In this document: positions 38,074 through 48,190 of the stretch, piece by piece
How positions within the stretch are numbered: the stretch's first letter is position 1
How the letters are laid out: each line of letters begins with the position of its first letter
DNA from: Amia ocellicauda
Lineage: Eukaryota; Chordata; Actinopteri; Amiiformes; Amiidae
Direction of reading: 5' to 3'
Length of the DNA stretch: 64,000 bases
Assembly: GCF_036373705.1 (NCBI RefSeq)
Contig: NC_089864.1
Location: 4,803,001-4,867,000 of the forward strand
The notes under the pieces: model-generated
What the model was told of the DNA's origin: nothing
Seen by the model: the letters and a program-made list of their open reading frames with translations, nothing else
Databases searched by the model: none
Program-made: the position numbers and the translations under genes

Positions 38074-41007
38074 GTTCATAATCTCTAAAAGTGCTGCATT
38101 AGAAAAGACAACCACATTCTAAGCAAATGTGGCTGAACTGCAGTCAAGATCTCACCTGGACTGGTCTGTCCAGTACTCGGCCCTGTCTCAGTGTGTAAGG
38201 CACTGGTTCCTGAGACAGAGGTGGTGTGCTGCACATCTGTAGAAAATCAAAACATCTAGATGTCACAAAACCCAGAGTGAATCACCCCTCTTTCTCTCTC
38301 TCTCTCTGACAATGTAAGGGTCAATTCCAATGCAAAATCAGCAAAGTGATCCACAATTAAACAAACAGCCACATACATAGTGCTGCTGTGTACAGAACTC
38401 TTCTGAGATCCTGATATGAGCTATTGATCAAAATGATAATTCAGCACAAAGAGGTCCACAGTTACCCTGAGTAGTGTGTCCAGTACTCAGCGTTGTCTCA
38501 CTGCTGAAGGGCGTGGTGACTGGTGTGATTCCCGACAGGAAAACAGAAGAGACAACAAGCAGTTAGGTTACAATTGAAAATGAAAAACATATCTTCAGTA
38601 AAGCTGCTACATTAGATAATGCAAACCAAATTCTGAGCAAATGTGGGTGAACTGTTGCTCAGATCTTACCCAGTGTGGTGTGTGCAGTAGAGGCCTGAGA
38701 CTCAGTGCCCGAGACAGAGGTGGTGTGTTGCACAGCTGGAGGAGAAGAAAACAGCTGGATTTCAAAGTCCAAAGTGAAACCATTGGTATGTTTCTCTTCA
38801 CTGATGTATCGCTTTTGAATCTAGTTGTAAATTCTATCTCAGATTTAGAAGAACTGTTTTTCCTTGTCCTACCTTGACTGGTCTGTCCAGTACGCAGCGT
38901 TGTCTCAGTGCTTAATGGAGTGGTCACTGGAGTGATCCCTGACAGGTAAACAGACAAGACAACAAGCAGTTTGGTTACAACTGAGAATTTAAAAGAAAAT
39001 TTTGTTAATGGTGCCACATTAATTAACACAACCAAATTCAAAGCAAATGTGGCTGAACTGCAGTCAAGATCTCACCTGGACTGGTCTGTCCAGTACTCGG
39101 CCCTGTCTCAGTGTGTAAGGCACTGGTTTCTGTGTTGGGTCCTGTAAAGACAAAAATCCAGAGACAAGGGGACAGAGACACAACATCAGGTGAATGGCTG
39201 AGAATTCAGAACAAGAGGCTGTGGATTAGCTATAGTTATAGCCCTATTAAACCCCCACTCTTCTATAGTCAACACAGACAGACTGGAGCTCAGATCTTAC
39301 CCAGAGAGGTGTGTGCAGTAGAGGCCTGAGACTCAGTGCCCGAGACAGAGGTGGTGTGTTGCACAGCTGGAGGAGAAGAAAACGGCTGGATTTCAAAGTC
39401 CAAAGTGAAACCATTGGTATGTTTCTCTTCACTGATGTATCGCTTTTGAATCTAGTTGTAAATTCTATCTCAGATTTAGAAGAACTGTTTTTCCTTGTCC
39501 TACCTTGACTGGTCTGTCCAGTACTCAGCGTTGTGTCAGTCCTTAATGGAGTGGTCACTGGAGTGATCCCTGACAGGTAAACAGACAAGACAACAAGGAA
39601 GAACAGCACTCCCATTACAATCAGGAATATATATATCTGTTCAAAATCTCTAAAAGTGCTGCATTAGAAAAGACAACCACATTCTAAGCAAATGTGGCTG
39701 AACTGCAGTCAAGATCTCACCTGGACTGGTCTGTCCAGTACTCGGCCCTGTCTCAGTGTGTAAGGCACTGGTTCCAGAGACAGAGGTGGTGTGCTGCACA
39801 TCTGTAGAAAATCAAAACATCTAGATGTCACAAAACCCAGAGTGAATCACCCCTCTTTCTCTCTCTCTCTCTGACAATGTAAGGGTTAATTCCAATGCAA
39901 AATCAGCAAAGTGATCCACAATTAAACAAACAGCCACATACATAGTGCTGCTGTGTACATAACTCTTCTGAGATCCTGATATGAGCTATTGATCAAAATG
40001 ATAATTCAGCACAAAGAGGTCCACAGTTACCCTGAGTAGTGTGTCCAGTACTCAGCGTTGTCTCACTGCTGAAGGGCGTGGTGACTGGACCGGCTCCTGG
40101 GAGGACAACAGACACAGCAGAGGAGTCATGAGACGTCCAGCAGTGAAAAATGAAAAATGAAAAATACCTTTTCACTCGAAGGCATGTGTGCTGTGAGATT
40201 CCGGTGCCATAATGAGTTGTAGTGAAAGACTGCACACACAAAAATACACAAGTGAGCCTTCAAGCTGGGTTCATGTATGCCAATATGAGTACATCACACT
40301 ACATAATACATGGGTTCATCACATTTAATCTACATTTCAAAATACCAATGAGATTACAGTTCAATTTAGCGTTTTGCATTGGTGTCAGTATTCATGGAGA
40401 GCATAGGTTTGTGAGGTTCGTGAGTGTGAAGCCCTCCATCCAAAGCCCCCTGTTAATAACACAGATCTCAATGTGAAGCACTACTGCTGCACCCATGTTC
40501 GTGGAGGAGTCTGCAGTGCATACCTTCCCCTGTCTGGGTGGTGGGTGTCTCTGCGCTGGGCAGCAAGATCAAGTGGCAGATTCCTACAGAGGGATAAAAC
40601 GCAACAGCATTCAATCAACAAAATCCACAACCTCAGCTGGGTGAACTGACTTTAATAAAAAATAAAAAATAAATCTAATTTAAGACTGTACACCCAAAGA
40701 AACACAAGGCACAACATTTGTAGTGCAATATGGAAGAGACAGAATCCTATGAAGGATTTTTCAGGGTGCAGAATGTTGTTGTACTTTGTGTACAGCTTTG
40801 CAATATGTTTGCGTTATTGTTTGTCACACTGTGTTACACAGTGTTAGACTGTGTTGCAGTGGGTTAAGCTTTTTTGTAGTTTGTGATAGTTAGTAGCTCC
40901 CACATCTTTATTCCTATACAGAAGAAAAGTTTTCAGTCAGTAAAGAGTTACCAACCTGAAAAAAGTAGTAGAAGAAAAGCCCCCGAATCCATTAGTTCAA
41001 TGCTTGG
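28230..41007 (-). CDS. Secreted mucin-like protein with two C-type lectin domains (CLEC20A-like)
   Basis: The 5' coding exons are 40992-40956 (MDSGAFLLLLFS) and 40583-40524 (GICHLILLPSAETPTTQTGE), together a signal peptide followed by mucin-like sequence. About 37 mini-exons follow, nearly all 66 nt and phase 1-1 (listed under the array). Then come 30613-30266 (lectin domain 1), 29575-29231 (lectin domain 2), 28781-28690 and 28325-28230, which ends FLPES and stop. All joins keep frame. If every mini-exon is used the protein is about 1148 aa. There is no transmembrane segment, so secretion is inferred. The Thr/Ser/Pro repeats would be densely O-glycosylated. The C-terminal pair of exons (VILRMTVRLSKEENPNTPAV...VLRWKENTDGLVFLPES) resembles the tail of fish CLEC20A-like lectins. 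The real exon count used in mRNA is unknown. Confidence 0.8.
29231..29575 (-). CDS. C-type lectin domain 2 (single exon)
   Basis: This 345-nt phase 1-1 exon has acceptor TTTTACAG|AG and donor AAAG|GTTAGC. It contains the fold markers AQRYCQEKY, AAWIGLYFEPWLWADEG, FQNWATGQPNN, GKCVAM, WNVDNC and FFCFKG, with all four core cysteines. QPN sits where EPN (mannose) or QPD (galactose) directs sugar choice, and WNVDN resembles the WND calcium site. Carbohydrate binding is plausible but not proven. Confidence 0.88.
30266..30613 (-). CDS. C-type lectin domain 1 (single exon)
   Basis: This 348-nt phase 1-1 exon has acceptor GCCTGCAG|GG and donor CACAG|GTAAAG. Markers are AQSYCRKTYTDLVTV, AWIGLHHRAWQWSNEEP, ASCVLISPNGMWGKADC and HQFICYTG, with the four structural cysteines present. 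The sugar/calcium motifs EPN/QPD and WND are missing (WGKADC instead), so this domain probably does not bind sugar in the classical calcium-dependent way. Confidence 0.88.
30814..30879 (-). CDS. Mini-exon, divergent mucin-type unit next to lectin domain 1
   Basis: A 66-nt phase 1-1 exon with acceptor CTCCAAG and donor CTGG|GTACAT encodes ASAISTRLSTLTAQSTGHTM. It shares the STGHT ending of the array exons but has diverged, so it is probably an older member. Confidence 0.65.
31015..31080 (-). CDS. Mini-exon, type A, outside the homogeneous array
   Basis: A 66-nt phase 1-1 exon encodes VQQTTSVSGTESQAST plus EHTTLG. It is related to, but clearly distinct from, the array A exons (AVQHTTSVSGTESQASTAHT), marking the older edge of the expansion. 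Confidence 0.7.
31091..32182. other. Intronic stretch in the mucin-lectin gene
   Basis: No exon is recognised here between the type A exon and the first type B exon. Open frames on the plus strand have no domain. The end near 31900-32180 is homologous to array intron sequence (for example TCACTCCGTCTCTCTCCTTG is a diverged counterpart of the array's intron with CTCTCTCTCTGACAATG). Confidence 0.5.
32734..32781. repeat. (AT)n microsatellite, array copy 1
   Basis: A perfect AT tract in the intron just 5' (higher coordinate) of a C exon. Its counterparts lie at 32989-33006, 34561-34619, 36174-36219, 36426-36476, 38033-38071 and 39627-39638, ranging from about 6 to 29 units. Confidence 0.95.
34561..34619. 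repeat. (AT)n microsatellite, longest array copy
   Basis: About 29 AT units at the same relative place in the macro-repeat as the other tracts. The lengths differ although the flanks are almost identical. Confidence 0.95.
36426..36476. repeat. (AT)n microsatellite, array copy
   Basis: Same intronic position as the other tracts. It belongs to the extra C module that lengthens one macro-unit by about 250 bp (the neighbouring tract is at 36174-36219). Confidence 0.95.
40524..40992 (-). CDS. Signal-peptide exons of the mucin-lectin gene
   Basis: The ATG at 40992 follows an acceptor (GTTCACAG) at 41009-41008, so the 5'UTR is spliced. Exon 40992-40956 gives MDSGAFLLLLFS. Exon 40583-40524 (acceptor CTCTGTAG, donor GAAG|GTATGC) continues GICHLILLPSA with cleavage likely after the hydrophobic run, then ETPTTQTGE, the start of the Thr-rich part. 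Both exit in phase 1, matching all mini-exons. Confidence 0.75.
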
Positions 41008-43929
41008 CTGTGAACAGACACACACGCATGAAAAACACTGAGTTGTTACAATCAGATTAAAACACAAAGACCTGCAAAATTCATAGGCACCTTCTATACA
41101 TCTTTGGGTCAGGGCTGACTGTTTAGTGGGACGTACTGAAACCAATGACAGGGAAAGCTCATAGACTATAATGGAGGAGAAAAGAAGGATGTGGTATACC
41201 TTTCAAAACTGAAAATAAGACTGACCCCAGACCTTGTTCTCATAACAGGAGGAAGTGTGACACATAAGATTTACAGCTGCACTCTGGCATCAAATGTGTA
41301 CAAATGCACAGGGGGGACGGTAAATAGTTACACTATGAGAGTACGTAGTGCCATGGAAAATAATAATAATAATAATAAAAATCATAATCACAACTTTTAA
41401 CATCACCAACACCAATCAACATCAGCCTACTACAGGTTATTGTCATTAAAAAAAAACACAACTGATGGAGTCTATATCTTTTCTCTCTCGCTCTCTCCAT
41501 TTCTCAGTACCTCTCCCTCTCGGGTGGTGATTGGTCAGCTCTGTCCCCTGAGACCAATGCTGTATTATTTCTCCAGTTCCGTTGGTGTGTCCGCCTGTGT
41601 CTGCCAGTACAATCCCTCTCTCCCCTTCCTCCGTCTGCAGTCTAGACACTACGTTCAGTTTCTGTGGACATCATTCAAATCTGGTCGCCACTCAGTCAAA
41701 TCCAATCTGCATTCAAATCCCATCCTTATTTGCACCTGCAGTAAAATCGCAGATCAGGATGGTTTTTTTTTTTGGACCCATCCCATTCAAATGTAGCAAA
41801 ATCTTTGTTGACTACAGAGTCAACAGTGTGGGAAACTGCCCTCCCCCACCAGCAATGATAGACTGTGCCCCAGATGACAGGCCAGAGCAAAACAAAAACT
41901 TTGACCTACCTGCTAATGGAAAAATACAATACTCACTTACAATACTCTCAGTGATTACTTGTTTCTCTGTCAGATCCTCCTTTCTTTTACTCTTCAAAAT
42001 AACCACTATCAAGGACATGTTTGTGGTTTTGCTATAAATGTTATCATTGCCAGCAATTGAATTATTTTTTAGGCAAAGCGATCAAGAGCAGAATTCAGAT
42101 GACAGGAATGAGGTATTAATATGTTTATCCTGTGGTATTCATACATCAAATCATTAACAATTGGCACCCATTATTGTGACCGCATTGTATAAACACCTCA
42201 CACACACACACGCTAGCCTGCTTTGGTTTTACTATTGAACCCTTCACCACAAAATCAACAGCTTTTAATGTAAGCATACATACAGCTGTCAGTTCTAGAC
42301 GCAATTTGTAAAAAGCTCAACGTAATGATAGTCTTCTGTCTGTAACGAGAAGTAATACATATTTATTGGCATCACAATAGTGCTTCCTACATTTTTTCAG
42401 TGGTGTCCCTGTCAATGTAGTCAGCTACAGGTGACAATGTTCCACTAGTTCTGCTTATTTGATACAGTTGTTAAAGTGAATAGCATTTCACATGGACCAA
42501 AACATCAACAACCACCACCAATCTGCTATACATAAAGTACAGCAGAGCATAGCCACGGTGTAGGCATTCATTTGTGTGTTTGGTTGCTTGTGTGATTGAT
42601 CCATAAGGCAAGTGAGAACTGTGTTATACTTAAATAGATTAATTATTAAATAGGAAATACTGTGAAATCCTACTGACCATTTACACAGTCGAGGCCATAA
42701 TTTTCCTGTAAAAACAAATCCCCTCTTTCCCACACAGCTGCAGCACTGAGGCCAGTCAAATTGTTGCTCTTGTATGCAAACAATCATGTCCTTTGCATTG
42801 ACGTCTCTCAACACTCTTGTTTTGGTTTGTTTGTTCTGTGTTGTTTCAATCTTCTTATTTTACAATCCTGCATGCAGGCTAATGACAGGAAAATTAACTG
42901 GCACTGACATACAGACACACCACGCTTTGCACAGACTCGCTACAGCACCTCTTTATTTCTTCAGTCAAAAACAAGGGATAGAAGGAAATGGTGCACACAC
43001 TCACTCCCCCTGACTAAGGCTTATGCCGAACTAGAGAAAAATAATCCATATCATGCAAGAAGAGAAACCATTTTTAAGATGAGAAAAACATATTTGTTGT
43101 TATCACAACAAACATAAAATAAGCATACAAACAAAATCCTTTTAATTGTAATTCAATTGTATTCAATATGACAAGACTCGTGGTCACTGAAAACCATCTT
43201 AAATTCACACAGATCTTTTCTGCTGAGGGAAGCCTCTCTAAAGACAGCCAATGTTTTGAAGTGGGGGGTAAAGTCGTAAATAACCAGCCTATATAAAATT
43301 TTTATTTCGTTATCAATTAATGTTATAATATCAGTCAATATTGTTTATAATGAATGTTAGGCAGAAACACATCACTATTGATACTATTATATGCATGTCT
43401 TCATTTTGTATGCATGCTAACAAGGTATGTTAAAATATGTATTAGTGTTTTGTTTTTTGGAACTATTGCCAAGTTGGTGATCCCCCACAGTGCTGCACTT
43501 TCTGTAAGAATCAGTTATAAATCACAGAGCTCACCATTGGATTGGTAAAAGGATATAAGAATATGGATCAATGTATTTCTAATGCGGCAACCATTACCAA
43601 TAATACAAATAAAAAATAAAATTACCTGATACAAGATGATCACTACACTGCCGCCAATGCATCCCAGTAGTACTCCATTGCTCGGTCTTTTGGCTAATAA
43701 TACTCTTAGCTTGTTTAATGGCTGAAATTCCTCTATCACGCCTGATTGTATCAGTGGTAGTTTATAAAAAGATCATCCTTTCACATATCCTTTCCATTGC
43801 CCCTGCCTGTTGTGACAACCCAGCACACAACTTTGTAGCATCATAGATTAACTTTGTCATACTGCCTTTCAAGTAACCGATTAGTTTACCTGCCAAAATG
43901 GCGACTGTTTTGGTTGTGATTGTTATTGT
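41008..43929. other. 5' flank of the mucin-lectin gene, otherwise unrecognised
   Basis: The stretch should contain the non-coding first exon and promoter of the lectin gene, but I cannot place them. A short (AAT)n run lies near 41361-41380. No other gene or repeat is recognised. Confidence 0.4.
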
Positions 43930-44004
43930 ATATTATGCTGTAAGATTTTGATTGTAATGTATTGTAGAGCTTTGAGTATAAGAAATGCGCTTTACAAATA
44001 AAAT

Positions 44005-44047
<43 letters not shown>
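43930..44047 (+). repeat. Repeat 3' tail with (ATT)n
   Basis: GAGCTTTGAGTATAAGAAATG then GCGCTTTACAAATAAAATGT and about 20 ATT units form a tail I recognise from fish retroposons. It abuts, and probably truncates, the LTR of the gypsy relic. Confidence 0.55.
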
Positions 44048-44608
44048 CTAGTGGTTAGGATGTAGGCCTGACAGTACCCCCCATCCCAACGGCGCCCCCT
44101 GGCACCCTAGAACTGTGGCTGCGGGTTCTACCCCGGGGACGTGGGGCAGGAGCAGCAGGATGGGCTCCATGGAAGTCCTGGATAAGGGCAGGGTCCAATA
44201 TATCAGAAGCAAAGACCCATGATCGTTCTTCAGGGCCATACCCTTCCCAGTCCACCAAATATTGGAGGCAACCGTGGCGGCAACGGAAGGTCCATTATAA
44301 AATCAATTGAAATGTGGCACCAAGGACGCTGGGGAATAGGAAGCGGTGTTAGGAGACCGGCAGGAGACTGGTGTGATGATTTGGACTGGGCGCAGAATTG
44401 ACAAGCCTTGACAAATCGGGTAACATCCCGCACCATGGAAGGCCACCAGAACTTGTTCTGAACGAGAGATATAGTAAGATGTATTCGGGGATGCCCAAAA
44501 GCTGGAGTCGTATGTAGCCATTGAAGTAGCCGGGAAAGGATTTGAGTTGGAACAAAGTGCGGTCGGCGGGACAGTTGGGTGGAGCTGGATCGGTGATAAG
44601 AGCTTGTG

Positions 44609-46055
44609 CAGGGTTCTTGCACCATTTTTAATGTAAAATTCAATGCTTTTTAAGACCTTTTTAAGACCTCAACAAATATAATTTAAGACCCAAAAAATGT
44701 CTAAACAACGAAAAGATGAAACGCAACCAGACGTCAACGTCTGTAGCTAGCTAACGTAATGTAAACGTAAAACTTATATTAATGGCGGAGTCTCTCATTG
44801 TCTAATACTAAGTTAACCCTCAGAGGTCTGAGCCAATTTTTCCTGTTTTTACCACTTTTACATTGTAGCTGATAAACAATATGCATTTGCTTATAAACCG
44901 TTTTATATCAATTTTTTCAGAACAACCTCTGCTAAATGCATTTTTCATAATGTACTTATAAGACAGTATTTGAGTGAACAATGTGCAATACAAAAATAAC
45001 AGAATTCTTTTTTTATTATTATTATTGATTTGACACCCGACAGTAATAGTGATCAGTTTTGACACTTAGAACATGTTCTTCAAAGCCATAGGTATTGAAA
45101 TATGCATTGTTTTTCAATAAACTATATACATAACACTGAAATAATGCACCTTTTTTGCAAACTGACTCAGGAGAACATTGAGATTCTATTTTCCCTGAGT
45201 TATTCAGGTCCCTCAGACATGCCACTGAGCAAAGCTGGGACTCTCCAGGAAGTGGCAGAGGGGCACCTGGCATGCCAGTGAGTTTTATTATATTTTCTGC
45301 TAACCTCACAATCTTGATCAGCTTCTGTTTTCCATTGCTGGAAAAAAAAATCTAATTCTGTTTCTTTTTTACTTTATTGCACATTGTCCACTTATATGTA
45401 ATATAATAATATAATATATACTGTATTATAAGTACATAATACATGCATACATGCATAGCTGAAGCTGTTCTGAATCCATAGATACCACATCAGTAGCATC
45501 TATAATAGCTGAGATATGAGCTGAATTGTATAAGCCCCTCTCCCCCTCCTCCCCCATCTCTGGCGCTGCTCGGTCTGTAACCCGACACTTATCAGCTGAG
45601 ACAGGTTTTATGGATTGGCAAATAAAGGCAGATCTCCATGGCTCATGACACACACAGTAACATCCTCTCCATTGGTCAATTCCAGCCCCATGTGCTGCAC
45701 TGCGCACTGAATTTCTAAAACCAGGAAGTGCGCGATGTAAAAAACCGCACATTGCTCTTTTCAGCACGTCTTTATCTCAAATTGTTTCTCCAATAATGAA
45801 TAGTTTGTAATTGATGCACGAATTTTGGGCGGATCCGCCTAAGTCGTCCTTTAATCAAACAAATACACGCTTATTAGACGTTTTTAACTACCGTGCCACT
45901 GTGCATGACAATTTTCCCATCAGCCTTAAACGCACCATCTGCAAATTTAATACCCACAGCAAATTTACAGTAAATTTAAGACAATTTATGACCTTAATTT
46001 CCCAGATTTTATTTTAAGACCTTTTAAGACTTTTTAAGGAGCCGCGGGAACCCTG
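44609..46055. mobile_element. hAT-like non-autonomous insertion inside the gypsy relic
   Basis: The ends are CAGGGTTCTTGC... and ...GCGGGAACCCTG, followed inward by TTTTAAGACC-rich sequence on both sides. Direct repeats TTGTG (44604-44608 and 46056-46060) flank it. Removing the element and one repeat restores the gypsy frame (ITQALITDPAPP on the minus strand), which proves insertion into the older element. A 5-bp duplication with CAGGG ends fits a hAT subgroup with 5-bp sites. No transposase was recognised. Confidence 0.78.
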
Positions 46056-48190
46056 TTGTGTTATTTGATCCATAATATCCCATTGTATGGGGTCCAGAAT
46101 GCAAGTAGAGGGGAGAATAGATTGAACAGGCAGCGGAGCATAATCTTTGTCTTTGTCTAGACGAGAGAGGGTCTGCTTTGGTATTTATTGGTATGGGGCG
46201 ATATGTAATAGTAAAATTGAAGCGAGTAAAAAACAGAGACCAGTGAGCTTGACGGGGATTAAGTCTCTTGGCCGACTGGATATATTCCAGGTTACGGTGT
46301 TCCGTAAGCACTAGGAAAGGATGTTTGGCACCCTCTAGCCAGTGCCACCACTCTTCAAACACCAACATGATGGCCAGAAGTTCTCTATTCCCGATATCGT
46401 AGTTTTATTCTGCAGGAGAGAGTTTTTTGGAAAAGAAGGCGCATGGGAAGAGTTTGGGAAGTTGGCCACTCCGCTGGGAAAGAACAGCATCGACTCCAGA
46501 TTCCAAAGCATCTACTTCAACCACAAAAGGCAGGGAAGGATCATGATGCATTAATACGGGAGCTGTGGTGAACAGGGTCTTCAAACGATGGAAAGCGTCA
46601 TCTACAGTATCCGGCCAGGGCAGAATGCGAGCCGATTCCTTCAGCAGGGAGGTGAGGGGTGAGGCAATGGTGCAAAAGTTTCAAATGAATCTTTGATAGA
46701 AATTGTCAAACCTCAGGAAGCGCTGTAGTTCTTTAATAGTGCTTGGCCAAGGTCAGTCAGTTACTGCACGTACTTTAGCAAGATCCATTTGTACTCCAGA
46801 GGAGTCAATAATATATGAGAGAAAGCCTATCCGCTGTCGATTAAATTCACATTTTTCTGCCTTTACATAAAGGCCGTTCTGTAAAAGACATTGAAGAATC
46901 TGTTGGACATGGGAAAGCATGTTCAGTTAGCGTTGTGGAATAGATGAGAATGTCATCGATATATACTATAGCACACCGATTGAGAAACCCCCTCAGTACC
47001 TCATTAACAAAGGCTTGGAAAACTGAAGGTGCGTTGACTAAGCCAAACGGCATCAGGAGCTACTCGTAGTGGCCACTGCTAGTGTGAACAGCTGTCTTCC
47101 ATTCATCCCTGTTCATTCCGGATCAGATTATATGCGCTGCGTAAATTGAGTTTAGTAAACAAACAGGCTCCTCGGACCTGTTCCAGCGCAGCTGGCACTA
47201 GAGGCAATGGATAGCGGTATTTTACCGTGATGTTGTTGAGCCCTCGATAATCAATACAGGGACGTAGTCCTCCATCCATCTTTGATACAAAAAAGAAACT
47301 TGCAGCTGCAGGGGAAATTGAGGGTCGAATTATGCCAAGATTTAAAGCTTCTGATATATATTCCTCCATGGCCCGTGACTCTGGGAGAGAAAGGGGGTAG
47401 ATGCATCCTCGAGGTGGAGAGGTGGTGGGCAGGAGGTTGATTGCGCAGTCCCATGGTCTATGTGGCGCTAGTTGTGAGGCTTGAGCTTTACTGAACACTG
47501 CTGCCAAATCCTTGTAATCCGATGGAAACACCAGAGGTGCAGAAAGAACAGGACTTTCAATATGAGTTGCCCAGCAGGGAAGAGAAAGACAGTGTGAGAA
47601 ACATTGAATGCCCCAGGAAATTATCTCTTTTTCTGTCCAGGAGACAACTGGATTGTTGTTTACTAACCAGGGGAGTCCCAGAATGATGTCCGTTCCAGGG
47701 GAGTCTAAAGAAAGTGATTCCGTATGAAGAAGACCTATCTAGAGAGTGATGGGGATGGTCCTCTGTGAAACGGGATGCATGCTGATGGGCTGGTTGTTCA
47801 CGGCTTTCACTTGGAGTGGTGGAGAACATGGAAGGATCTACTGTGGAGCGGTGCATGAAGTTCCCCGAGGACCCCGAGTCTATTAGAGCAGACACATAAA
47901 AATCCTCCTTAAAAAATGACACTGTCCGGTACTCACGGTGGATCCTTAGATCTACCAGGATGAACAGGGCAGTTTCCTCTAAAATGTCCTGATAGGCCAC
48001 AGTAGAGACAAAGATGATATTGTACTCTTCTCTGTCTCTCCTCTGCTGTAATATGGGTCTGGTCGAGCTGCATGAGTTCTACGTCGGATGCGGAGGTGGG
48101 CATCTGTGAGGTTCTGGGCAGTTGGTGAAACTGGTCAGTGGTGGGTCTTTAACAGATTGTCGAAACGGACCGCCATCTGGATAAGCTGTT

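Larger units (their letters stand above)
32183..40096 (-). repeat. Tandem array of mucin mini-exons with ~1.6-kb macro-repeats
   Basis: Exon types on the minus strand, given by left coordinate. A (66 nt): 32408, 33605, 34236, 35217, 35848, 37075, 37706, 38670, 39301. B (66): 32183, 34011, 35623, 37481, 39076. C (66): 32611, 32868, 33808, 34439, 35420, 36051, 36304, 37278, 37909, 38873, 39504. B-prime (81): 33091, 34704, 36561, 38156, 39721. D: 33401, 35013, 36871, 38466, 40031. The gene-order macro-unit is D, B-prime, C, A, B, C, A. Anchored on B-prime, the spacings are 1613, 1857, 1595 and 1565 bp; the longer one holds an extra C module of about 250 bp. Copies, introns included, are nearly identical. 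All exons are phase 1-1 and a multiple of three, so any subset stays in frame. Confidence 0.9.

Noticed and set aside
32183-40096. Regular short repeats that at first sight recall a CRISPR array
   Set aside because: Units are spliced exons with introns of several lengths in a vertebrate genome; no short uniform spacers.
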